Shown: positions 11,810 to 22,935 of the stretch, piece by piece
Position numbering within the stretch: the stretch's first letter is position 1
Layout: the number at the start of each line of letters is the position of its first letter
Source: Isoetes taiwanensis
Taxonomy: Eukaryota; Streptophyta; Lycopodiopsida; Isoetales; Isoetaceae
DNA length: 64,000 nt
Reading direction: 5' to 3'
NCBI GenBank assembly: GCA_021234155.1
Contig: JAJEKV010000106.1
Location: 365,050-429,049 of the forward strand
Notes under the pieces: model-generated
Seen by the model: the letters and a program-made list of their open reading frames with translations, nothing else
The model's database searches: none
Told to the model about the DNA's origin: nothing
Program-made: the position numbers and the translations under genes

Positions 11810-12251
11810 ACAACCAACATATAACTACTATTAACATTAATTAATACAACCATTGGGTCCAACACATTTAAAATCCCCCTTAAACCCCCTTTGGTTTGGG
11901 TGCATATTCACACGGGGGGTGACTCCGGGCAACGAGAGCCGTTGGATGGGCATATTCACCCCTTATTCTTTAATCTACACCGTACGTAAAGTTCCTCATT
12001 TGTGGGGTATGCAAGTACAAAATTTGCTATACTGTATAACAAGATTTGCAAAATACTATAAGATTTTAAGCAAAATACTATATGGTGTTGATTTTGTACG
12101 CATGGAAATATAATTATAAGGGCTCTCGCTGCCCTACGTCACCCCCCGTGTTAATATGCACCTAAACCAAAGGGGGTTTAAGGGGGATTTTAAATGTGTT
12201 GGACCCAATGGTTGTATTAATTAATGTTAATAGTAGTTATATGTTGGTTGT
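11810..12251. mobile_element. 442-bp MITE with 131-bp inverted arms
   Basis: Arm 1 (11,810-11,940) and arm 2 (12,121-12,251) are reverse complements over their full 131 bp with only a few differences (ends ACAACCAACATATAACTACT; inner edge CGAGAGCC). The 180-bp loop is AT-rich and non-coding. The arms contain CCCTTAAACCCCCTTTGG and ACGGGGGGTGAC. Flanks show TTAT on both sides but offset by 4 nt on the left, so a TTA-type (PIF/Harbinger-like) target duplication is possible and not proven. The near-perfect arms suggest recent activity. Confidence 0.92.
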
Positions 12252-13229
12252 TATAAAAAAATTTGGGCCCTTCGGCCCTAAAAAAATCAAACATACAAAA
12301 AAAAACATGTGAAACATGCAAAACATGTAGCAATATGTAATATTTAATATTTAGCATTATAACAAAAAAAAAAAAAACTAATATGAAACCCGAAAGTAAC
12401 TATAATGTTATAGCATAATGAAATTTAATTACATACGCTTCACCACAAAGATTTAATTGCTAAATGGTATATATATATTTTGATTCTTCACCGTAACATT
12501 GTATCCTCGTATATTGTATATGAATGGCATAAAAGCATAATTTGTCTCTTCATCACAATGCTATGGAGCAAACTGCAATCTTTAAAATAGTTCAAAGACG
12601 TAATTCATGTGCATGAAATTCTGGATGGAGCGATGGCTTATAGCCATAGTAAATTTGGTTTGGATGCGGTTTAAAAATCCATCATCATATGAGTTGAATA
12701 TCGTGCTAATACATAAGATAATAAATTTGGACAATTGCACCAAAATAGAGTATTTGGAAATAGAGTGTTTGAAGATCCATTTCGCATAAGAAATGTCTCG
12801 GGAGAACAAACAAATATACAATTAGTATCGTCTATTCCATGCAAAGCAATAATGAAAGCCACACTTACTAGATATGTAGCATCCGGAGCTATTAGCTTCG
12901 GTTCCATTAAATTTTTCTACCGGTAAGAGCAAATGCTTTGCTGTGGCCGCAAAAAAAATCCACGCTTAATCATCATTTTGACACTATCAATCATGCACAA
13001 TGGGGTTTCAGCCAAATCCTACATAGAATCATGTCTTTCACCGATAAATGCAATGCCATTTTGAGCTATGAGTGAAAAAGGCCATGAAAGTAAGCCAAAT
13101 AGGGTATTTATTCTTAGTAGATGTTAGAAGGCGTGCTAGGAGCCAACGGTGGGATTTCAACACATTTGATCAAGGAGAAATAGTCATAGAACGTAATCAA
13201 TTGATCGAAGCCTCAAAGGCTATCGGGAT
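12252..13229. other. No recognisable gene
   Basis: AT-rich with a 16-nt A run near 12,362. Frames of ~60-80 codons on both strands around 12.6-12.9 kb overlap each other and show no known motif. Confidence 0.45.
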
Positions 13230-13890
13230 CACATGACAAATGAGAACAAAAAGCTCTTACGATGTGAGGGACAAGGTGACACATCTCGAGCTTTCTAACC
13301 AACACTTGACAAGGTTGCATCTTGGGTGAGTAATCTCTAGTGGAACTTTGTTTATCTGAATACAGCAAAAGATTGAAAGCTTGGTTGGCTTCTTTCTATT
13401 CGCTAGGTGGTCCAGCAAAGTATGAAAAAAACAATGGAAAAGGCTGATTCTTATAAGCAGAAAGCAAAGGATGCCATGATGGACTATAATGAGGCCGTGT
13501 AGATATTAACACTTTAGAGGTCGCCTTGGAAAAAAGAACGCGAGAGCGGATCAAACTACAAAAACAAATTCTTTGTAGTAAAGGCAAAAACTTGAGAGCG
13601 GCGGAAAAATAGGAAAACATAACATACCAATTTCTTGGTACCGTGAGCGGGGCATTGAAAAAGCAAGCTCTGTTACATACAAAGCGAAAGGTATGGACAC
13701 TCATCATCTTGGGTGGTATATGAATAATGGGTCGGCAGCTCATCCACCTCCTCATGGAACTGAGGAACAGAACTGTGGAGCAATATCACGCCATACTAGG
13801 CATGCCGTGCAAGGACATGATCATCACGAGATAGAAGGAAGAAAATGAAGAAATATGTTTGAGCCTTCAAATAAAAGAGTGAGATATGTT
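13230..13890 (+). pseudogene. Degenerate coiled-coil-type reading frame, unidentified
   Basis: Reading across two or three frame breaks gives KTMEKADSYKQKAKDAMMDY, then VDINTLEVALEKRTRERIKL, then LRNRTVEQYHAILGMPCKD. The heptad-like, Lys/Glu-rich composition suggests a former coiled coil. I do not recognise the family. It lies inside the inferred CACTA element, so it may be a decayed element protein or a captured host fragment. Confidence 0.3.
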
Positions 13891-16000
13891 TAAAAACCTG
13901 TTACGGCCATGGCCAGTTCGATCTGTCCCTGCCTTTGCTATCTTTTGCCAGATCCCACCTTAGAATGGAAGGGTATCCAGGTTTGCTGAAGCTCGGATCC
14001 AACTTTTCCCGAATCTAAAGACCTTTTCAATTCCAATTTCTTATACAAACAACCAATCCAAAAACGAATTGCAACAGCAGTCTGAGTTACCTATGTGCAA
14101 TTCCTGCCATTTCGAATCAACTTTTGCCTGCTTGCCTTGCTTTCCGGCAGTCTGTATGCCCATTCCGGCCCACTATGAACAATAGAAAGTACACAAGACC
14201 CACCGAGCGAACCTCTCATTTGGATCCTACACAAACCCTAAAGCCCTAAAGTTTGCAAATTTCCCCAAGCACGAGTTGCTCTACCCCTACTTGCTACATG
14301 CAAATCAATTCAAATGTAAACTTCCGAATTTACTGGTCGATTTTGCAAAGCTCCGAGTGCTGGCGCCATAGCCAGAATGCCCTAAAATGCAATAACGAGG
14401 CTTGCATGTTCAGCCCCTAAAATCAAAAGAGGACTTTTGTTGTGAGCCCTTGGATGTTGGACCATTGAAAAAAAAAAGCTAAATCAACGGCTAAGAAATG
14501 GTGCACTCTAGATGTACGCATTAGTACATCCATTCGAAAACGCCATGAAATCTTAGGAAAACCTTTGTGAAAAGTGTATAAAAACACAAAGAAAACCCCC
14601 TGTTATTATGCTACATATTGGTACTCATGCAATGAGGAAAAAAAGGTTCTATGAAGCATCACAAAGACCACTTCATTAAGTTTATTTACACGCCAATATT
14701 ATACTATATAGATTTTTCGTCAAAGAATGTTCATCATATGGCCCGCATGGATATTAAGGCATCAATCATGCCCCATTCTTAGACCCATGGCCAAGAAGTT
14801 GTTCCTTCATGGCCTAGAATGTTGGGAAGATCCCCAGCTGAACTTATAGCGGGTGGGAAACTTATAATTTTGATAGTATTTAGTGCAAGTGTAGCACGAA
14901 AATAAATACTGGTATATAATTAGACCTTTAAAATTTTCATGGGCAATAATAGAAGTTAGAAAGTTTAATAAGTCGGAAGCCTGAGGGTTGTTCCCTCATG
15001 ACCTAGAATGGGAAGAAGCTCCCCATCTAATTTACTTTAATATTCTGGTAATGACATGTGCTCCAATGTGAAGGCTTCCATTCTATGCCTTTGAAAAGCA
15101 TTGGGAATTTACATCCGATGCCATTGTGGCAACACAATACGTCTTGGGACGTTAGTTTGACTAGGGCTGAAAAAATGATGGAATAATCTATGTAAAGGAA
15201 AAATGCTCTAATGTGAAGGTGAGAATTCTATGCCTTAGAAATGCATTGAGAATTGCCATAGTGAACTTTCACTAGAAGTTTCAAAAAAGTACAATGGTTT
15301 TGAGGTTCCCATTAACCGAGTGGGGAACCGAAATTCCCTTTTATGACTTTTCCTCAAGAAGTTTTCCAGAAGGTTATTAATCTTCCAAGAAAATTGCGGA
15401 GGTTATTAATCTTCCAGGAAAATTGCAGCTTGGATGTCATGGGCCATATCACACGGAAATAACATAGAAAAGATCAATGACCTTATAGACGAGAATACAA
15501 TAAAAAATATTGAAATGTATAGGTTTTGGCTATGACCTTTGTCCGTGGTCAAGATCTTTGGGCCTTGTCGATTTGAACAACTAGTGACTTGGAATAACTG
15601 CGTGGCACCAGCGGTCGTGCACCGCTAAATAGGTCAAGTATGTGAAATGGTTTGGTCAATCGATCCCCAAAGGGAATCTGTGCCGGATTTATACCGGACA
15701 AGCTCATTCTGGGCCAATCTAAGTCAGTTCACTAGAAAAAATAATGGATTCTCCCTCCCCATCTCCAGGCATTCTCCACGTGGAGAATGCGGGGTAAGGT
15801 GTGGTAAATTAGGGTAAATTAGAGGGAAACAAATCGGGCCATAGTTTTTTAACATTAATTTATTTGAACCGTAAATTAATTAGGGAACTTAATTAGCTTA
15901 AATAAAACATAAAGACTTAAGATAAAGCTTTAGGGTTTCTGAACAGTGGAAGGCGCATCGGGGATCCCGATCATTTGAGTTTTGAAGGCGATCGGGGAAT
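13891..16000. other. No recognisable gene; small tandem at 15.37 kb
   Basis: No protein motif was recognised. A 31-bp tandem repeat (GGTTATTAATCTTCCA.GAAA) occurs at about 15,373 and 15,403. It lies within the inferred CACTA element. Confidence 0.45.
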
Positions 16001-16001
16001 C

Positions 16002-16182
16002 TCATCATTTGGAACTCGGATCATGCTTTTCCAAATTGCGTTCATGAACTAGGTATGCAATCAATTGACGAATTTTGCCAGCGTTGATTCCCATCATTTA
16101 GAACTCCGTGTCATGCTTTTCCGGTGCGTTCATCGAACTAGGTATGCAATGAATTGATGAATTCTGCCAGGTGCGTTGATTC
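16002..16182. repeat. Tandem duplication, ~89-bp period
   Basis: TCATCATTT.GAACTC...TCATGCTTTTCC...AACTAGGTATGCAAT is repeated at about 16,002 and 16,091 with ~10% differences. It directly precedes the UBP6/7-like exons and may be their duplicated 5' leader. Confidence 0.75.
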
Positions 16183-16236
16183 GAGTTTTATCGAGCTTAA
16201 TCCATCGGGTAACGTTCTTCGCTTAATCGCATCCAT

Positions 16237-18180
16237 GTGAAATGGCAAAAGGAGGTTTTTCCATCCGTGGACATTGACACAGAGCAGCAACCGCCTATAT
16301 GTATTCAAATGTCGACTTTTTATCTTCTTGGTGTACCACCGAGAGAGACAAAAAGATCATGCTTAAAGGGGTTCTTCTAAAGGTCTGCGTATGTTCAAGA
16401 CATAATTGTCAACCATCTAATATTTAGCATTGTTCCCGAAGTCTATGTTATGGTTATAGGACTAGGATGATGGCGGTGGAGTCAACTTGGAGTGAAGGAG
16501 GTATGAGAAGTGAGTTGTGCCCCATTTGCTCCCTCTTGTATCCTAATTTTGTTTCCTTTATGACGCTAAAACACGTGGTCGTGAATAATGATGATGGGCA
16601 CGCGGGGGTACCTAAAGCTCTGAAAAAGTCCGGTGTTTGTCGAGGATCTCCCTTAAGATGAACAACGAAAGTGCTTCTTTGGTGAGTTCAGTCTAGGATT
16701 TGTCTCGATCTTTATGATGCAGCTTTGAATCCATTCAATTCGTAGATGATGAGGAAATGGTACTAGAGGCCGTGAGCAGTTTTATGGATTACCTAATGAA
16801 GAGGATGAAAAAAAAAGAATGGCATGCTTGTATTTGTCTATTTTCTTATCCCATTGTAACAGTTTGATCTCGGGAAAGAAACTAGGAAAGAGTCTATTAA
16901 CATCTAACGAAAATACATACCCTAGTACATTGAATTAAGGCGGCGGTTTAGTGGCGTCGTGGAAAGATATTAATTTGTTCAAATGGTTTGATCTCCTTGA
17001 AATCCAAAATGACTTTTTATAGCTTCATGTGTCTTTCTTAATTCTTTGTAGCCATTATGGTAGTTTAAATCTCTTATTAAGATTGCTTTCGACGAATGAC
17101 CGGACATTTTGGGGATGTCTTATCTCCGGCTATATATGATTACATTGATTACTTTATGTTGTTTCTAAGATTGGTAGTTTTGCTCGCCTTTCAGAAGTTG
17201 ATATCACAATATTGTCTCTCCTCTAATTTTTCATGCAATGGCATTGAAAGGGATCTACAAAGAAGCTTGGTCAATCTTGGAATCACATGCTATATGAACT
17301 CAACCCTTCAATGCTTGCATTCGGGCCTCGAGTTAAAATCGCTGCGTAAGTAAGTTTTGAAGTGCAAATACATTATATTCTTTTTGTTCTTGAACGAAGG
17401 GATAATTAAAATGGAAATTAAAGTGTAGTCACATTGATGAAGTTTGCCTCACTTGTAAATTTTAAATGTAATTAACCGGCAAAAGTGGAGTCCGTAATTT
17501 AGGTGCAATTTTAAAGCTAGTAATCGGGGGAGGCGTGAAATAGAAGAATGACAATCTTCTTTTTATCATATATGGGATTCTCATGCAAAATATGCCATGT
17601 TAGGCCGCATGCAGCCCATCCCATATGTTTAATTGTAATGTTGGTCCTTGGCTTATATGTTTTCTCATTTTTTTCGAACCTACAGATACTCTAGTGGAAA
17701 TGAGCGAGGATTAGATCCTACGGGAACCCTAACAGCTTCGTACTAAAGATCTATTCAAGGAGCTTGATCGTAGTTTACGCCCCATTTGCCCCTACTCGCC
17801 TTGGTCGGTATGTACATCTTGTAGTTTGTCATCATGTTAAAGATATGTATTTGACAATGACAAGAAGGAAAAACATTTTAGTTGCTACATAACATAAACC
17901 CTCAATTTGGCCCGGCCAGACAAATATTGGCATGTACATGCAAAGAAGTTGGTTTTGGCCTTTGGGATTCTTAACTTGGTTTTATCCCTCATATTGGTTA
18001 TTTAACTATCATTCTCGCAGGATGCAGAAGAGTGTTGGACACAACTGATATATACGCTATCTCAACGTTTGCGTCCTACTCAACGTTCTAGCTTGATGAT
18101 ATCTTTCCGGCTAGAGGGCAAGTTGGAAATGATTATTGAGGTTCAAGATTATATAGATAGGCGGTTGAGGCTCAAGTCCG
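16237..18180 (+). pseudogene. UBP6/UBP7 (USP14-type) ubiquitin-specific protease, broken gene copy with introns
   Basis: UBP6/7 is a proteasome-associated deubiquitinase with an N-terminal ubiquitin-like domain and a cysteine protease domain. Separate exon-like pieces appear in family order. The ubiquitin-like start VKWQKEVFPSVDID...LLGVPP (16,237-16,360) leads, in a shifted frame, to KIMLKGVLLK before a GT donor. PVFVEDLP.DEQ lies near 16,625-16,665. The catalytic Cys box LVNLGITCYMNSTLQCL (17,267-17,320; family NLGNTCYMNS) is followed by GLELKSL. LFKELDRSLRPICPYSPW lies near 17,750-17,810. DAEECWTQLIYTLSQRLR (18,021-18,075) is the most diagnostic piece for UBP6/7. In-frame stops and frame shifts separate the pieces, and the C-terminal half of the protease domain (His box) was not found. 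Retained introns show it was not copied through mRNA. Confidence 0.8.
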
Positions 18181-18609
18181 TGGATAAAATTGTAATGTAT
18201 ATTTTTCTTTATGCATCAATAACATTGTGGTGTGCCTTTTGCAATGGTTTAGGACACTAATGGAGAGGACTAAAAAAGCTATTACTTGAAGACCAGAGTT
18301 GAAGCGTTCTTTTGAAGACTTTGGATTTCCTTTTCTTTCATCGACGTGCTTTTTCGAGTCCATTGCCCATGATCTTTGTTGGCATTGTAATGCATTGTCA
18401 ATTCTTCACATGTAACTATGATTATATTTGAATACGTAGATTTTTCTTTGATATACACTCTTTATCTCTTTATGAATGTATACCTGTTAAAGCTAAATAT
18501 CATTATAAAGAAATCGCCCGGATAAAATGCAATAAGCCAAAATTATGAAAAAATGAGAATCTTGATGAAAATGTGCTAAAGCACTTATGAAGCATATGAC
18601 CTAATATTG

Positions 18610-18919
18610 TGACAAACGACAATAAACTGGACGAAATTCGATTAAAAACCCGACGTAATTCTCGACGCGTGCTATATGGCGAATATTTCGATGAAAAAAT
18701 ATGACTAAAATTTCGACGCTTAACTCGACGGTGAACCGACGATTTTTTGCGTCGAGGAAAATCTGACGAAAAATTCCTCGCCTTAAAATCGACGACTTTT
18801 AAATTTGAGAATATACGATCGTAATATCGTCGCCCATATGAGTCCAGGCAATTGCCTATTTTGTAAAGGGTTTCGGCGACGATTTTTCCGACGTAAAAGC
18901 GGGTTTTTCCGTTGTAGTG
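18610..18919. repeat. CACTA subterminal block and terminus (right)
   Basis: GACG/CGTC words in both orientations end in CCGTTGTAGTG, the reverse of CACTACAACGG. The next three bases are TAT. Confidence 0.8.
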
Positions 18920-20150
18920 TATTATAAAACATGGGCATGCATCTCGGCTATAGCCATATTGTATATCATTAGAAACCTTAGATTCTAAGCTTTCTAATCA
19001 TGTGCTCTCCTAGCCTATCTAATGTGCCTAGCTCTAACACTTCCTTTTTGAATGAAGAGGAGTCTTTGCACGTAATTGTTGACATAATGTTCCATCATTG
19101 GCGCACTTTCATACCTTGAATGGAGGTTATAAGAACTACTTGTTGGCCCCATCTTCTTTATTAAAAAGAGATGGCATTGGTATTTGTGCCGAACGCCGCG
19201 ATGTGCAGACAAAGATGCGGCGTTCCTCCCTTTCTGCGGTCCTCTTACGGGGAATCTTTTCCACTTTCTTTGGCTATCTTTGCCTTTTATGAATCTTACC
19301 ACGATACGAGTTTTTAAACCCTCTTTTCCTTCAATCATGCTTATGCGTAAGGCTCTGCTTTCAATCATTCTTCTACATATTCAAAAGCGGAAGCAACGGC
19401 TTCATCCGGCAATATTATTGGTTTTTTGGTACGTTTTTCCTCCGGTAATGGGAAAGGGCGAGCATTTCTTTTTACTCAGTGTCGGTCTAGCGAAATGGCT
19501 CGGAGCAAGTCTACTCTCTTTCAGCAAGCCCATTGATCCTCGAGAAGGGTTTTGTTTCGGTTTTTTTAGGACCTGCGGTGATCCCGGAGAAGGGTTTTGT
19601 TTCGGTTTTTTTTCCCGAATCTATGCCCACTATCACAGCCGCCATGCCATTTCCTTACATGGCTTCTTGACCGCAAATGAACCCACAAGTAGTTTTCTTT
19701 GTCCGAGATCACTTGCGGGCGCCTTCCTTGATTAATCGAAGTTGTTCGATGGTTTACTGAGATGTTTTGATTGCTTCTGTTAACTTACCATTCTCTGTTG
19801 GTCTGGTTCATGAAGCTCCAGATTTCGGCTATGGTGGCACATGCTTCTCCCTCTCGCTGGTCCGATAGTTGCATACAGCTTTTGTATTTTGGAGTCCTTG
19901 CTTTTTTCGCTAAATTCCCTCTCACGTTTTGGATTGTAAATGTAATGTACTCTCTCGTGTGGAATCGGGCTGTGATGATGGGTGGGTCAGATAATAGACA
20001 GAAGCTAAGATCATGGGGCGGTGATCCCCTTCGCAGGCCGTGATTAAGGCAATGGAGTTAGTCTGTTCTTTAGGGATTTCCCAGTTTTTGCCACAAACAG
20101 GTCAGTATGTTTCCTCTTCCAGCTCCATCGTGGGTTTGAAGGTAATTTTT
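18920..20150. other. No recognisable gene; long incidental frame
   Basis: A 183-codon plus-strand frame (19,184-19,735) contains an internal repeat (EGFCFGFF twice, from a 44-48 bp DNA duplication near 19,538-19,605). I recognise no family in it. This segment lies between the outward-facing ends of two CACTA elements. Confidence 0.4.
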
Positions 20151-20154
20151 AACT

Positions 20155-20670
20155 TATCTCTCTCATTTTTTTGCAGCTCGAGCATTCGGCTAAACAAAGA
20201 AATGCCAAGGTAAAGTTTTTCTTCATCCTCTGTTTTTTTTTAACGTTTGTTTTGAGGTTTCATTCCAGAGTGCAGTAAGCGAGTTCGGCAAAGGATATTT
20301 CATATATGACGCCCTTCCTTCAACGGCCATAGCTCAAAAATCCTTCAATGCCCATTTCTTCAAAACCTTTTACAGCTTAAAAATCCCGCCGATGAAGAAA
20401 CGAAATGCAGATATTTTTTGTTTGTTTCGTCTGTTTTGTTTCATCTGCCATATTGGAATCACTCCTGCCAGAAAATCCTGTTAAGTTCTGCCCCATTGCA
20501 ACGACTAAGTTCTGCCCTTCTTGCTAAGTTTTGTCCTTTTATTTCTGCATCAGATGCATGCTCTGTTAGGTTAAATTCTCAAATGTATGCTCTAATGCTG
20601 TGCAGGCATTCTGCAGCGTTTGGATTGAGGCCGCCTTTGCAGTTGCAACCACAGGCAAAGAGGTAACTAA
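20155..20670 (+). other. Exon-like fragments with consensus splice sites, unidentified
   Basis: Three short coding-like pieces are bounded by good splice signals. TTTTTTTGCAG precedes a piece encoding LEHSAKQRNAK and ends in AAG|GTAAAG. CATTCCAG precedes SAVSEFGKGYFIYDALPSTA. GCTGTGCAG precedes AFCSVWIEAAFAVATTGKE and ends in GAG|GTAACT. The pattern suggests remnants of a host gene. I do not recognise it, and the splicing is inferred by eye. Confidence 0.35.
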
Positions 20671-20956
20671 ATCTTCTTTTATCTGATGTATTTGGTAATC
20701 CAGTTATTTTTCCAGATCGGTAATCCGGCGCAGTTATAGATAGGTAATCCGCAAAAGTTATGGATGGATAACTTTGGCATGCGCTTGCAAATGGCCGCAT
20801 GAGATTTAGGAAATGGTAAGAGATATGTTGTAAATATGCAAAACAAATGTCAATGAAGGGGAAGAGAAGCTGTAGATGGATCCAGATTGAAATGTTACAA
20901 CAATGAGCAACTTTTGTTTCCAAATTGGTTCAAGAACTTATACGAGAGGATGCCAC

Positions 20957-21480
20957 CACTACAACGTAAAAGGTATTTTTAAAATTTGGATATAGTGTCA
21001 AACAAAGTGACGCTATATGTATTCTCAAAGGCCTACTAAATGTCATGCGGTTGACGCTAAAAGTCCTATACTTTGATGTCGCATGGGCGTCACCCATTGC
21101 GTCAAGTATTGTGTCATGGCTACATAACGCAAAAACGACAAAACGACCACATTTGTGGCAATTGCATTGCATGTTCAGGTCGTTTATATCCAAGTTATTC
21201 AATAATCTAGCCATACTTTCTATCATATTAGTCTCGACACCATGACTACATTTGTGGCAATGGCATGGTATATTTGTGTCGAGCTTATATCCAAGTTATT
21301 CAATAATTGCGCCATGTTTTTCTATCACATTAGTCTCGACTCAACGACTACATTTGAGCAATTGCATGGCATGTTTGCATCAAGTGCTTATCCATGTTAT
21401 TCAATAATTGTGTCATACTTTCTATCATATTAGTCTCGTCTATGCAACCAAATTGTTACATCACGTTGACATCATTTACG
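20957..21480 (+). mobile_element. Left terminus of a second CACTA element
   Basis: CACTACAACGTAAAAGG starts at 20,957 and is followed by GTGTCAA, GTGACGC, TTGACGC, GCGTCACC and GCGTCAAG words, i.e. subterminal repeats of the TGACGC type. The terminus shares CACTACAACG with the element ending at 18,919 but differs afterwards. The right end was not located. Confidence 0.65.
21145..21440. repeat. Three tandem ~100-bp units inside the CACTA end
   Basis: Units start at about 21,145, 21,244 and 21,346. Each holds GAC.ACATTTG, GGCA.TTGCAT, TTATCCA.GTTATTCAATAA and ATCA.ATTAGTCTCG. A fourth, partial unit is not evident. Confidence 0.85.
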
Positions 21481-21779
21481 TCATATTTGTAAACATAGGT
21501 CTTTTGGGATCATTGGTGTTAACTAATATTGTAGGCATCAAGTGACACCATACCTATTTCAATAATGTAAGTGTAAATGTAAATGTATTGATCAAGCCAT
21601 TTATTCCCCTAGACCTCTATGACAAAAAGATACATATTTACCTCGTTCAAGACGATCATTCTAAAGCATAAGTGGACTCAAAGTCGTTCATCAATTCAAA
21701 CAGGCTCACTATATCTTTCCTTTCCTTCTAGATATCCTTCACGTATGAACTTAGGTGTGTTAGGCATTTTAAAAAGATC

Positions 21780-22330
21780 TTTTAGAGTGGTTGCATGAAT
21801 GCTAGATCTATCTCAAAGATCTGCATATGAAGCACATCTCAAGAATGCATGCTTCTTTGTTTTAGCTTCTAGCTCTAAACATCCAGGACAAAACCTCTGA
21901 TTACGAGGAGTACCATTCCACCTTCTAGTCTCTATATGAAGTGTACTTGAAGATAGCCTTAGTTGAGAAATGAGCATTCAATTTCTTCTATCTATATGGG
22001 AAAGAAGATATTGTTGTTCTCTATACTCTCGTAAGTCATTTATCTTAGTCAGATAAAACTTCTTTTTAACATTTTCTAACTCAAGTATCCACATTTTCTT
22101 TACAACTATTTCAAAAATTTGTGTATGAATCTCTTGAAATTTAAGCGATGTAGGCCAAGTTGCATTATTCAACTATCTTTGTGCCCATTGTTTAATAGCA
22201 AAATACCAACATATAGATTGCACTAGAGCCAATTTAGAAAATCTATCATGCTCCATATGTAGTACCCTATTAACATAAGTTACGGCCCTCCAAAGAGTCC
22301 CCACCTCTAGTGGAAGCTTCTGTTGGATGG
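21780..22330 (-). pseudogene. Non-LTR retrotransposon C-terminal remnant, copy 1
   Basis: Minus-strand reading gives HMEHDRFSKLALVQSICWYF, then LREYREQQYLLSHIDRRN, a stop, then QLRLSSSTLHIETRRW followed by RFCPGCLELEAKTKKHAFLR and CASYADL. The order RLSS..L.IE..RW, CxxC, Hx4C is that of the zinc-finger region after the reverse transcriptase in plant non-LTR elements. Related remnants lie at 36.9-37.6 and 40.4-41.1 kb. The reverse transcriptase core itself is not visible here. Confidence 0.6.
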
Positions 22331-22660
22331 CATTCAACTTGACTAATCAATGATCAATGGGTTGTTTTTGGGGAAGCTTCATCTTGAAATGCCCTCACCG
22401 TGCTTTTTTTGTGGCAAAGACATGTTCATAGTACTTGCATTTTGAAACTCACACCTAGTCGGTAAAGAGAAATGTTCGCGGCGGCCAAGATGAATAGCTT
22501 GAGTTGACTAAGCGGAATTGAAACCCCCATTCTAACCACGGGACCAAGCATTGGCATCGCTCCAGCTCCAGTCAACAACAAATGCAAGCCTGCAAAGAAA
22601 AGCGTGAGGCATAGCTATAGTCGGTTGCGTGCATGGGGAGCTTTGATCGCGACTGGAGCT

Positions 22661-22720
22661 TTAACTAGAAATACCTTGTCCACAGCAGATTTAACTAGAA
22701 ATACCTTGTCCACAGCAGAT
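22661..22720. repeat. Exact 30-bp tandem duplication
   Basis: TTAACTAGAAATACCTTGTC plus CACAGCAGAT occurs twice with no difference. Because 30 is a multiple of 3, open frames on both strands carry a duplicated decapeptide. Confidence 0.97.
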
Positions 22721-22935
22721 CTGCAACATTTGATATTGGGACAGAGACAGTGGTCAGAGTGCCGGCCTTCTTGCGAAGAAGCCATAGCCCAAAAGAAAGA
22801 GAGACGTCCGTTTCTCTTAAAACCTGTGCGACGGGCAGAGTAACCTGTTGTAGCAGGTTTGTCAGTCACAGGGCATGTCTGAACATATGCAGGCACATAC
22901 CCACATAATCGAGGGTTTGCCCTTAGGGGCAACAC

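Larger units (their letters stand above)
10826..18919. mobile_element. Probable CACTA (En/Spm) element carrying a gene copy; left end not found
   Basis: The right boundary is clear: the sequence ends ...TTTTTCCGTTGTAGTG at 18,919, which reversed is CACTACAACGGAAAAA, a CACTA terminus. The ~310 bp before it are packed with GACG/CGTC words, typical of CACTA subterminal repeats. A similar block lies at 10,826-11,310 and starts with ACGTCAGAAAAATC, close to ACGTCGGAAAAATC in the right arm, so I infer it is the truncated or unmatched left arm of the same element. No TNP2-type transposase was recognised between them. The payload is a broken UBP6/7 gene at 16.2-18.2 kb. The extent is inference; the right terminus is directly seen. 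Confidence 0.55.

Noticed and set aside
19184-19735. 183-codon open frame as a gene
   Set aside because: No family recognised, no splice or promoter support, internal DNA duplication; base composition alone can give such a frame.
19000-19740. Organellar (mitochondrial) DNA insertion
   Set aside because: Considered because of texture, but I could not match it to any mitochondrial or plastid gene.
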